Below are positions 54,224-64,000 of a DNA stretch of 64,000 bases, in pieces; within the stretch, counting starts at the first letter, position 1, and each line of letters begins with the position of its first letter. Origin of the DNA: Ryuthela nishihirai (lineage: Eukaryota > Arthropoda > Arachnida > Araneae > Heptathelidae); NCBI GenBank assembly GCA_038380435.1, contig JAWZYU010000018.1:53717751-53781750 (forward strand), read 5' to 3'. The notes below the pieces were generated by a model that had not been told where the DNA came from, did not search any database, and saw only the letters and a program-made list of their open reading frames with translations. The position numbers and the translations under genes are program-made.

Positions 54224-55400
54224 CAATTCAATTCAATTCAATTCAATTTTTCAATTCAATTCAATTTTTATTCAACATAGATATGTATCAATGCAAAAAT
54301 TTATGAAATATACCCAGCTAAAGTAACTGAATACTTGAGCGCTGGTGTATAATTATGACAAAAATATAAATACAAAAAATTGACAAGGCAACAATTGATA
54401 ATTGAAACAATCAATGATGTAGAAGTCAAAAAATTGGTTTTACATACAGCTATCATTCATTGTTTTAGTATCCATTCAGAAAGAGATTTATTAAATAAAT
54501 ATTTAGAAGTAATTTTCTTCATTGTATCTGGAACACTGTTGTATAATTTAGGCCCAATATAGTTTATATTACGGGTAGTAGCTTGCTTTGATATAAGTGG
54601 TATTTGCAATTTAAATAATGAGTCTCTAAGTGGTATATATGTCTGTCTAACCTGAAATAAATGTAAATTGAAATGGACATATTCAATAACTTTTAAAATG
54701 TAAATTTGAGACAGAGTCAGAACCCCAATTTCTTAAATATAGGACGAGATTCAGAGAAGCGACCTTTATGGTCAATAATTCTAACTATAAATTTTTGCAG
54801 AATCAACAGCTGTTTAAATTTGTTTTTGCAGCTCCTCCCCAGGATTTTATTGCATATTGTAGCTGACTATATACACAAGCAGAATATAACATTTTTCAAC
54901 TTGTTTTATCGTGTAAGAATCTTAGTGTATAAAATTTTTCTTTGAATGGTTTTATCTTATCCACAGTATAATCAGTGTGATACTTCCATGAAAGGCTTTT
55001 ATCAATAATCACTCCTAGGTATTTAATTTGGTCAACCTTCGTAAGACGTTTGCAACTGCAATTTAGGATGTTGTAACAGTCCTTGTGATGAGAAACCATT
55101 CCAGAGTCACTGCTACTATCAGTTGATGCCTTCAACTGGAATTTTATATAGCATGTTTTAGCCTTATTTAAACTTAATTTATTCAACATTAGCCATTGAT
55201 AGAAACGATGAATATCTCTGTTTGCCATTTGGTATAATTGCTCGTTGGTGTTACTTTTGTATAACTAAACAATATCATCAGCATAAGAAATAATTTCATT
55301 CAAGCATTATATTAAAACTGCCGATTTCACCTTCAGGAACCCCAACAGGCCAACTCTGAATGGGAACAAAATTCTACGGCATCCACCATGCTGAAAAGGA
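54224..55400 (-). mobile_element. Jockey/CR1-type LINE, 3' fragment with (GAATT)n tail
   Basis: Minus strand: 'SYADDIV' (RT motif C) near 55290, then 55228-54896 'HRFYQWLMLNKLSLNKAKT' and 'VDQIKYLGVIIDKSLSWKYH', the RT palm/thumb. After a break there is a decayed C-terminus. The 3' end is a pentanucleotide (gaatt) repeat at 54224-54270, unlike the (gat)-rich tail of the LINE at 49955, so the two probably belong to different families. The 5' part is absent. Confidence 0.75.
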
Positions 55401-57392
55401 TAGTGTTAATTATTATTCTCACTATTTGCAACAGTGTTTGAATTAGAAATTCGGTTATAGGCCAATTCTGAAGTGGCCCTTACCAATCAGCGAATTAGAA
55501 CACATGCATAGCTATTATGATTTCAAAACCACCTGTAGGCTACTAAGTAGGAACTTGGGATCCAATGGCAATACAAGAAGTAATGAAGTATTTCGTTTTA
55601 ATTATAAATATAAAGCTAAGTCGTTATTACCAATTTTTTATTGAAGTTTGCTTTTCTAAATCTATGTGAACTTAAAAACTTGAGAATTCTTACCTCTTAA
55701 ATATTAGTGCTTAGTTAGTATTATTACTTAACCTGCCGTTTTTCAGACCCAGCTTCGGTTAGAAATTGTGCTATAATTTTAGTGACAAATGTTTGTTAAG
55801 AGTTTCATTCAAGTTCGTATTATTATTAATGCTTATTGTGCACTTGTGACCAAGCTGGACTCAAGATGTCATTAGGTTGCAAAGTGATTATCGTCTATCG
55901 TTTTTCTCATATGGAAGACTGCTGTTAACAGTTCTCAATTTGAAATAATTCCTTAGGTTAACCTTTGGTTTAACAGGCTTAAAGTTTGAACAGGAATCGT
56001 TGAAAATCGGGTTTCTAAATCAGCTTCAAGTATTTTCCGGTGTATATAATGAGCGATTTGCTTCATTTTGTGTTCTGTTTTATCAGTGAGAAGTGCGCTA
56101 CATTTTTAACATGTGTTTCCACTTAAATGTCAAATTTTCTTCTGCTTACTTAGAATGTACTACCGCAATTTACGGTTTCAGTCCAAATAATACTCCACAT
56201 TATCTGCTGAGCACTGAGTTCTTCATTCAAATCCACCACCTTGAACTTTTAAAGTACTTTATTGATTACAGCTGTTCATTTTAATACGGGCAAAGGGGCC
56301 ATGCCCTCCTTTGAAAATACTAATAATGGTAAAAAAAGACAAAAATTTTTAAACTCTTTTACATTTCATTAATTTTTTAAGAAAGGTTTTGAAGACCTGT
56401 AATGTTATGTATCCGAAATTCAGTTTCTTGCATCCCCCTTATATTTTTTGGTTCCCCTCTCTTGCGAATCCATTGCAGTCTTTCTTTTTCACCGAATGAA
56501 AATAGGAGTGTATAGATTAAATATGGATGTCCTCATGTTTACTGAGCACCGAGATCAGTAATATTTATTGGCTAAATTTTAATGCTTGCAACCTAATAAA
56601 GTTTTATAAAGATTTTATAACTTCTGAGCTAGGAGCAGCTTTCAGGTTTCTCTGGCATATGTATACATAACCAGCATGCTAACCCATCCCATAAAAAAAC
56701 ATAGAAAGAGTATAAGTAAAAATTTTATTAAAATTCTTAATTTCTTAATTTTATACTTATGAATTGAATAATTCTACAGAAACTCATACTGATATGGAAT
56801 ATCATTTATTTACATACAAACGTGGGCAAATCACCACTGTAGTTAAATTAGCTTACAAATTATTCGCCTTTATCACAGAACGAATTCAACAACCACTTGA
56901 GTACAAAACGCTGAAAAGTCCCTTTTCTTCAGTCCTGAACGTTAACAAAGTGTCACGGATTTTGATGACTTCATCCGTGAACATGTTTGGGCTAAATATC
57001 TGTACATTACGAATCAGAAGTGACGTAATTCTGGGTAGTTGGCTTTGGATGGGTGTCTCGATGAACAACCTATAAGTTGAAACAAAATCTGTCATTACAA
57101 TACCATCAGTTGCATGGGTGTTATTCTACAGTCTCTAATATCAGAATTACTTTTTATACAATTTATATTTTAAAGTAATTTCAAATTACAAGTAAAATTT
57201 ACTTAAACTACCGACCAATTACAATTTCCGAAAATATTTCTGCTATATTTCCCCCTCTATTCTATCAATATCTTGTAATCTAACTGATCGTTCTTTATTG
57301 AAAAATGCAAATTCATTTACATTACCAATACTATCAGCAGTGTTTTCTACAACATTAGAATATTAAAATTACTAGCAGATTTCGTTAATTCT
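55401..57392. other. AT-rich sequence, no supported gene
   Basis: Frames at 56764-57075 (+) and 57095-56886 (-) overlap on opposite strands; the minus one has a more protein-like composition ('MTDFVSTYRLFIETPIQS') but no domain I recognise. Confidence 0.35.
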
Positions 57393-57660
57393 GGAAAGGC
57401 TGCCGTCCGTTGATGGGATGTTAATTCGTGGTCTATCTCTCTGTGCAGGAGAGTTATACCTTTTACGATCATGTAAAAAAACACTGTATATCCTTTAGGG
57501 GAACTTTTCATCTTTCTGCTGACAGCTATTTAGTGGATCCCTTTTCTCAACCTTCTCTGAGCACTGGAACCCTGTAATCTAGATCTAGATCACAAAGGAT
57601 CCTATAGTCCTTTGTGTACAAAAAAGGCGACGTTCAGAGGTGAAACAACTCAATCCAACC
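57393..57660 (+). repeat. SINE1 fragment, old
   Basis: Head lost. Body from 'ggaaaggctgccgtccgttg' to tail 'gaggtgaaacaactcaatcc', with many changes and a small duplication of 'agatct' near 57580. Confidence 0.75.
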
Positions 57661-57998
57661 ATCAGCTTCACCAGGTGTTGCTCGGATACTAATCTCAATT
57701 AGATTAAACTCTAAAATATATAGTAGATGACACTCTCTATGTCGCAAGTTTTCATTTTAACTCTCGTTAAGATTGGCAACTTTGAAATTTCCTTCCCAGT
57801 TATTGGAGAGTGGCAGAAAGAAGGAAACTAATTTGGGGTCATGATATTCCCTACTCAGAAGTTTTCACTTGAGATATATGCATGAGATTGATTACGTTAT
57901 ATTGAACTGTTTGTAAAGGCCCAAAGCTTTACACATAACTTTACGTCACCATCGATCATGCTCGATTTGATCCCCCTGTTCAATTTCCCTACAGTGTA

Positions 57999-59202
57999 CA
58001 CCAAAGAACCAAAACATTATGACAACCTGGCTAATGTGATGTTGATCCTACACGTGCCGCAAAAACATCTCTTATCCAGCGAGGCATGGATGCTATAAGA
58101 TTTCTAAAGGTGTCTTGCGGTAACTGATACCAATACGTTACCAAGAGATCCTTTAACTCTTGTGAGTTACGTGGTTGAGCCGACACAGATCGGATATGCT
58201 GTTCCAACACAAACCACCGATGCTCGATTGGATCGATGTCTAGGGAATTTGGAGGCCAGGGCAATACCTGGAAGTCTTCCTCATGTTCCGCGAACCATTC
58301 TCGAACAATCTGGGTAGTGTGGCAGGGGCATTATTCTGCTGAAAGAAGGCCATACTAGAGGGGTATACTCTTGCCATGAAAAGATGTCCTTACTACAATG
58401 ATGTTTAGGTAGGTGGTAGGCGTCATCGTTTTCTGCTAGATGAATGACTGGACTCAGGGTTTCCTAGCAGAACATTGTGCAAAGTATTATACTTCCTCCA
58501 CCAGCTTGTTTTCGTCCCCACAGTGCATCCTGGTGCCAACGCTACCCAAGGTAAACAATGCACACGTACCCAGAAGTGGTGCAACAGGAAATAAGAGTCG
58601 TTGGACCAGACGACCTTCTTCCAATCATTCAAGGTCAGTTTTGATGCTGTGTGCCTATTGTAGGCACTTTCTACGGTGAACCGAGGTTATCATGGGCACT
58701 CGGAGCGGCCTGCAGCTACATAACCCCATTTTCAACAGGGTTCGATGTATTGTGTGTTGTGACACATTACTCTCATCACCAGCATTCAAATGACGGGCGA
58801 GTTGTGCCACAGTATCCCTTCTGTTGGCTGGTACCATACTGGATAGCCTTCGCTCACCTCTAACATTGATGAGCTGTGGTTGGCCCACACCTTGCCGGCA
58901 GTTCGTGGTTTTTCGCTCCTTCTACCAATTTTTTGAAGGTAGTAACCACAGCTGACTATAACAACCTTGCCATCTAGTAAATGCTCTGACCCAGTCGTCT
59001 GGCCATTACAATTTGGCCTTTATCAAACTCACTTAAGGCCGCTGCCTTTTCCATGTGAAGAACAAGAAAAATACTGATTAACAGAGCTTAGTATCAGGTG
59101 TTATTTATACCCTTTTATGACCTTCACATGCGCCATCGTTTACCTGCAGTTGCTTCGATTTGCATAAAGACGCGCTGGTCATAATATTTTGTCTCTTCGG
59201 TG
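57999..59202 (-). mobile_element. Tc1-like transposon, full length (1.2 kb), inactivated
   Basis: Inverted termini 'caccaaagaaccaaaacatt' (left) and the counterpart ending 'ttttgtctcttcggtg' (right), flanked by TA. The minus-strand transposase is complete in outline: 'GERRLSSMVPANRRDTVAQL' and 'NVSQHTIHRTLLKMGLCSCR' (58888-58655), 'NDWKKVVWSNDSYFLLHH' (58632 on; the first catalytic Asp-Glu reads N-D), and the end 'MPWPPNSLDIDPIEHRWFVL' to 'MPRWIRDVFAARVGSTS' (58264-58031). Frameshifts and altered catalytic residues make it dead. The best outline of the family here. Confidence 0.88.
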
Positions 59203-59211
59203 TATATCCTA

Positions 59212-59365
59212 TGAATTGAAGAATATCATCGGCGTTTTTGTTCAAATATAATGGAAGTATTCACTCTCATTTTATGGTGATATCGAATTTAGCGGAAATA
59301 TTGTCTTCAACCGGGTGAGGTACGAACCCACGACCTCCTGATAACACGTCATGTGCTCTGAACTG
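59212..59365 (-). repeat. SINE3 copy adjoining the Tc1 terminus
   Basis: Minus-strand SINE3: 'ggaggtcgtgggttcgtacc' (B box), 'gaagacaatatttccgcta' and the tail toward 59212. It ends in the head where a mariner-like relic starts. The junction with the Tc1 right terminus matches that at 48815/48816. Confidence 0.7.
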
Positions 59366-59379
59366 TAAATATTCTTCTG

Positions 59380-60224
59380 CGAAGCTTTATATCAAATCGG
59401 TTCCAGTCCTCTTTACAAGCATCTGATAATCTTTTAACAATCCCGCTGTCGACGTTTACTCAGAGCCTGTTTGAAGAGTTCAAATGTGCAAAAATCCTCG
59501 AAGCGAAGTATCCGATGACTTCACAGGAATGTTCTCGAATGGTATAGCTCGAATCCGGTTTCCTCTGCCTTCCGTTTAAGATATATGGGCATAGATGCTG
59601 AGGTATATCTCGAAGCTTTGTTCTGATGCAACCATATGGTGTTGATGTCCATACTATACAAGACCGGCAATTCATCCTGGTATATTGACTCAAGGAAGTT
59701 TGTCTGATAGTACAGAAAGTTCATTTTGGAATTCTCTTGTACCCTGCGAATTTGCAATTTCCCGCTATAGCTGTAGCCAGAAATTATCACAAAATCTTTG
59801 GGAAAGCTTTCATCACATTCTCTGTACTGCTTGTGATAGGTTGTTTGGTCTATTAGTCGGTAATATACTGACCGGGAATTGTGCAGTTGTCTAGATAGAC
59901 ATATCCCTCGTCTAATGTGACAACAGTTTTCCACTTGTCGCTTACCAGGTAACTCTCATACAACTTGCAGCAATTGGTAAGTCTTTACGTTACACAACAA
60001 CTTGCAGCAATTGGTAAGCCTTTACGTTACACAACAACTTGTGGACAAGGGACTTATAAGTGCAATGTAAGTGAATATTGTCTCAGATAATATTGTGGAC
60101 AGTCAACTGGAACACATTCGTGGCTTTGGTGACCTTTCTCTGAGTTGCAGTGTCAACTGACCATTGTGTGAACCTTCCCGATATTATCTGGCTTTCGGCT
60201 GAGTGTTCTACGCTTTTTTGACAT
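59380..60224 (-). pseudogene. Mariner-like transposase relic
   Basis: Minus strand from an ATG at 60224 ('MSKKRRTLSRKPDNIGKVH') through frameshifts to 59934-59521 ('FVIISGYSYSGKLQIRRV', 'SIYQDELPVLYSMDINTIWL', 'HQNKASRYTSASMPIYL'), ending near 59460 ('VKSSDTSLRGFL'). The 'H..KAS.hTS' block and 'KS.D.S...F' correspond to the second and third catalytic regions of a mariner-superfamily (pogo/mariner-like) enzyme; the usual D of 'HDKASSHT' reads Q. A 37-bp tandem repeat lies inside it at 59961-60044. It inserted in a SINE3. Confidence 0.7.
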
Positions 60225-60408
60225 ACCTGCAACCGCTCCTAGGACTCTGTCTCCTACACGCTAACAAAAATTCCCATTCGAGATATGCTAAATGATCTGT
60301 CTTTGCACATCTTTATAACTTGTGAGGTGGAATACTGTGTATCGGAGAAAGCAATAATGTTTCCTTACCGAACTTGTCGATCTTCGGTGGCATATCGCAC
60401 GGTTCGTA

Positions 60409-60622
60409 CAGTCGCTCAAAAAAGTATCCGAACGCTACGGTTGATTACAGAATTTAGAAAAAATATCTGTCAACGATTTTTTTAGAATTTAGTGATCTGA
60501 CAACTTTTGTGTACTGTACACGACGGTTGTCAGATCACTAATTTCTAAAAAAAATCGTTGACAGATATTTTTTCTGAATTCTGTAATCAACGGTAGCGTT
60601 CGGATACTTTTTTGAGCGACTG
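60409..60622. mobile_element. Palindromic Tc1/mariner MITE, 214 bp
   Basis: Two arms of about 95-100 bp are nearly perfect reverse complements from end to end ('cagtcgctcaaaaaagtatc' outer ends, 'gttgtcagatcacta' near the centre), separated by a short loop around 60515-60530. It is flanked by TA on both sides (60407-60408, 60623-60624). No coding capacity; mobilised in trans by a mariner/Tc1 enzyme. Confidence 0.92.
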
Positions 60623-60989
60623 TACTCACAAAATGTTACGCATATAACTATTGAGCCACATACATCATCAGCACTATCTACCCGTCTTGGGTTGCATCAC
60701 CGAGGTACATTTGAACATAAAATCATCACTTTGTATTCCACCTCAGTATAAAAGTTCTTACGCTCCGTAATCGTTATGTATTTTCGGCTCTTTTTAAAGG
60801 AGTAAAATAAGAATTTTATTATGCAAAAACCTTTTTTTTTGTGGGGGGGGGGGTGGAAGAGTGAAGAAAATTTGTGGGCCTAAACCCCTAAGTGGCTTTA
60901 TGATAAGAGGAAGTTGAGCAACGAATTTCGTGGAATCATTTTTCCCCTTTAAGGGTAGTTCTTTTTACCTATTTTCCTATTGCTTTTCG

Positions 60990-63025
60990 CTTTGACATTT
61001 GTCGATTTGTCGATTTGTAAGTTTGTCAGTTTATCGATTTGTGGAGTTGTCAAAATAGTTGTTCCACCATATATTACAAACACGATGGAGAAACTTTAAA
61101 AATTATGTGTTAAATGAAAGCTTGTGACGCGAGGAATGTCATAGGCTGTAAAAAATTGAACCCCCCCATGCTTTCTCCCCCCTAAAAAATGTGGACTATT
61201 GCTCTAATATATCTTCAGAACGCTTGTTCCGAAGGAAATAAGCTATGCATGAAAGTTTCTCACGTGGCGAATGTCATAGGTAATAAAACATTAACTTACC
61301 CTGCTTTTTCATTCCTAAAAGGGGGGAGGAAATGAAAACGATTGCCCACCTACATCTCCGAACGCAAGTGCGCAATGCAACAAGCTATGCTTCAAATGAA
61401 AGCTTGTGAAGCGGGGAGTGTCATAATTATAATAAATTGACACTCCATGCTTTCTCCCTCCCTATAAAACGAGAAATGTTAAAGTCGTTTTACTACAGTT
61501 TCGAGTTAGGTGTCAAATTAAATCTCATATAATTACCTGTGTAAACTACTTCGACTTTTACCACCACTATTCCCCCTGATAAAGGGGGAGGGGATATTTT
61601 CCCGGAGTTAGACTCTAACGAGTCATATCTCAAATTAAAGCTTGTGACGTCTCCAATGTTCCAATGTCATGGGCTGCCTCAAACATGACACCAAAATTGA
61701 GGAAAAATGTGATCAATGTTTATGAGTCATATATCAAATGAAAGTTTTTGAAGGTTGGGGCTTTTACTGACAGATAATATGAATAAATTAAAAAAATGTA
61801 AAAAATACCTATCTTCCAATAAAGGCCCTAAAAATGAGAAAATAAACCTAAAGCATATTGCTCGTGCAATGAGTCACTGAGTTCGTATTCACTTCAAAGG
61901 AAGATAGGGCTCCTGCAATCTTGTTAAGTAGGTAAATCCGCGCTCTATTGTTCTTGAATTTATTGGTTTGCCAGTTTATGGATTTGTCAACACAGTTGCT
62001 CCCCCATATCTTCAAAAGCAATGGACAGCTTTATAATTTACGTGTCAAATGAAAGCCTGTGAAGCGGGGAGTGTCAGAGACTATAAACATTTTCTCCATG
62101 CTTTCTTCCCCCCTAAAAAAAAGGGAAAATATAGAAGCGATTTTTCTGCTATATTTTCGGAACGCGGAAGTTCAAAGTAACGCATTATGCATCAAATGAA
62201 TGCTTGCGATATAAGGAGTGTCACAGATTATAATTTTAGATAAATTATTTTCTTCTTTGTAGGGCACATATGCTTCTTGCACACATGCTTCTTCCCCCCC
62301 ACCAAAAAAAGGGGTATATATGCTTCTTTCCCCCCACCAAAAAAAGGCACACATTCTTCTTTTCCGCCCCCGCCCCCCACCAAAAAGAGGACGAAATACA
62401 TAAAGAATTGTATTACATCTTTCGAAATAGAGGGCAGAAAATAACAAGTTCTTTGTCAAATGAAAGCTTGTGACGTATAGAATGTTTCAAGCAATAAAGA
62501 TATATCCTCGTGGCTTTCTTATATTTAGCGGGCTTATTATATTAGCTTATTTCCCCCTAAAAAGCGAGAAATTAGAAAGTCGCCCTTTTACCATATTTTT
62601 TGAATGCAAGAGTCTACAATTACGAGTTAGGTGTCAAATGAAAGCTCACATGAGGACCGTCGTAGACTACTTCGAATTATGCCCCCCGTCATTCTCCCCT
62701 CCTGCCAAAAGTGGCTGGAAATTTTGCGGGGGTCGATGTTAATGAATTATATCACAAATTAAACCACGCGTCGTCTCTAGCCACCTAACACGACTCAAAA
62801 AAAGATGGAGGGAAAAGATTGTCGATGTTTAAGAGTCATAGTATATCAAATGAATGTTTTTGAAGATAGGTGTTTTTAGTGACAAAGAAAAAAAAATATC
62901 TCTTTCTGTATGCGCTTTAAATAGTAGAAAATAAAAGTAAAACATATCGATGGTGGAATCAGTCACTGAATTCGTATTCAGTTAAAGGATGATAGGAAGC
63001 CGATTTACCTACTCAATAAAATTAC
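60990..63025. repeat. Composite satellite-like repeat, two large copies
   Basis: Two roughly 1-kb copies in tandem (about 60990-61930 and 61960-63025) of the block at 26690-27470. Each consists of degenerate 135-150-bp units with 'tcaaatgaaagcttgtgac', 'ggggagtgtcat' and 'ctatattttcggaacg', then an end block with 'gaattcgtattca'. The second copy contains an inserted pyrimidine-rich mini-tandem array at 62271-62395. Open frames here are artefacts of the repeat. Confidence 0.82.
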
Positions 63026-63225
63026 CGTTGTAGCATCCGTTGTATCATCGGTATGTTCAGGTTTATTTTCTTCATTGTAGGGCACATATAGGAAGATTGG
63101 CATTTTTTATTTTTTTTAAATTTAATTACGTTGCATATCCATTTTTATCTCGTTTAAAAAAAGAAGATAATGTCATCACTTTGCCATCTCTTGCTATCTC
63201 TCCGTCTCTAAGACTTTGAATATAT

Positions 63226-64000
63226 TTGTTTTTAGAGATAAATTAACTATTTCTCGTTGTGTTGAATATGTTTTGCTGAAATACTACGATTCGCGCTTTC
63301 CGAATCTTCCAAAAGCTATAATTGCGCTCTCTCCAGGTGGAAAAATTTGAAAATTCCAGAAGTTTAAACCAATATTGCAAACGATGTATTTATACTAGAA
63401 ATTTGAAATTTTGGTGATGACTTTGGGAATTTGAAAAAACACTGCCCCTTTTCCCCAGGGGAGGTGGAGAAGCAACCTTTTTGTGTTAAGAGTTTATTGT
63501 CCCTTTTAGAGATAAATTAAATATTCATTTGGGTTGGATAGGTATTTATGAAATGTTACAATTCATACTTTCGGAATTTCCAAAGAGTTTAAATTGCACC
63601 CTCTAGCGGCGGAAATTTAAAAAATTGCATACTTTAAAAATTGTATTGCATGCGATGAATTTATGCTAGAGATATGAAATTCTGATACTAGAATGTGAAG
63701 GTTATGATGTTTCATTCGCTACATAAGCTGAATCCATACACCCAAGGGGGTGGAATATAAAACTTTTAAGAGTTAATCGGAAGATTCTTTCCTAGTGGAT
63801 TGGTACTAATGAAATATTATAATTCTCATTTTTCCAATCCTTGGATGGTTTAAATTTACATCATTAGAAAACACTGAATATGGAAGAGGCGAAACTTTCA
63901 ACGAATATTGCAAATGATTTATATATGGTATAAATTTGAATTTTCGGCAGCAGAATGTCAAGAGATATTCCACCAATAGCATAAGCTACACTCTTTTCTC
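63226..64000. repeat. Tandem repeat, about 270-bp unit, three or more diverged copies
   Basis: Units start near 63226, 63503 and 63770, each with 'agagataaatta' or 'agagttaat', 'gaaat(a/g)ttacaatt', 'ttt(c)caaag...gtttaaatt', 'attgcaaacgat' and 'atgaaattctgat'-like steps. About 65-75% identical by eye. The array continues to the right edge of the window. Confidence 0.65.

Noticed and set aside
62172..62459. 95-codon frame with repeated 'FFGGGE'
   Set aside because: Translation of the pyrimidine-rich mini-array within satellite DNA.

Overview
This is AT-rich eukaryotic DNA, most likely from an arthropod and probably a spider or other arachnid. The taxon is inferred from the repeat mix: RTE-, R1- and jockey-like LINEs, a divergent Tc1 family with a 'RWIRDVFAAR'-type C-terminus, and tRNA-headed SINEs. 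There is no bacterial-style gene organisation, and most short open frames are shadows or transposon debris.

The one clear host gene lies on the minus strand. Eight small exons between 39798 and 9509, all with good GT-AG junctions and mutually consistent phases, join into 315 codons of a TMEM145/GPR180-type protein (GpcrRhopsn4, or intimal thickness-related receptor, family). They give a signal peptide, a lumenal or extracellular domain ending at HFSADEF, then at least four membrane helices. The last exons are not in the window and presumably lie beyond its left edge. The penultimate visible exon exists twice (9509-9681 and 8748-8920). Both copies are 173 bp, open, and have intact splice sites and identical phases. 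Joining both would hit a stop after three codons, so they are candidates for mutually exclusive splicing.

The rest is transposons and repeats. 1-8.7 kb holds a broken multicopy invertebrate ORF, a Tc1 relic and an RNase H-bearing LINE. The 12.6-kb intron 7 (9.7-22.3 kb) holds a Tc1 element with a nested R1-like LINE and a nested SINE, a nearly complete RTE LINE, and local duplications. 22-40 kb holds the exons among SINEs, LINE and mariner scraps and a composite satellite. 40-49 kb, upstream of the gene, holds a Tc1 element carrying a 3,044-bp insertion with inverted termini and an 8-bp target duplication, and this Tc1 looks split by a 1.9-kb inversion. 50-60.7 kb holds two more LINEs, two MITEs, another Tc1 and a mariner-like relic. 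60.9-64 kb is mainly tandem repeats.

Three tRNA-headed SINE families recur and are named here SINE1 (about 385 bp, most copies), SINE2 (about 190 bp) and SINE3 (about 150 bp). I found no CRISPR array, operon or prokaryotic system. All similarity calls are by eye, without database searches.
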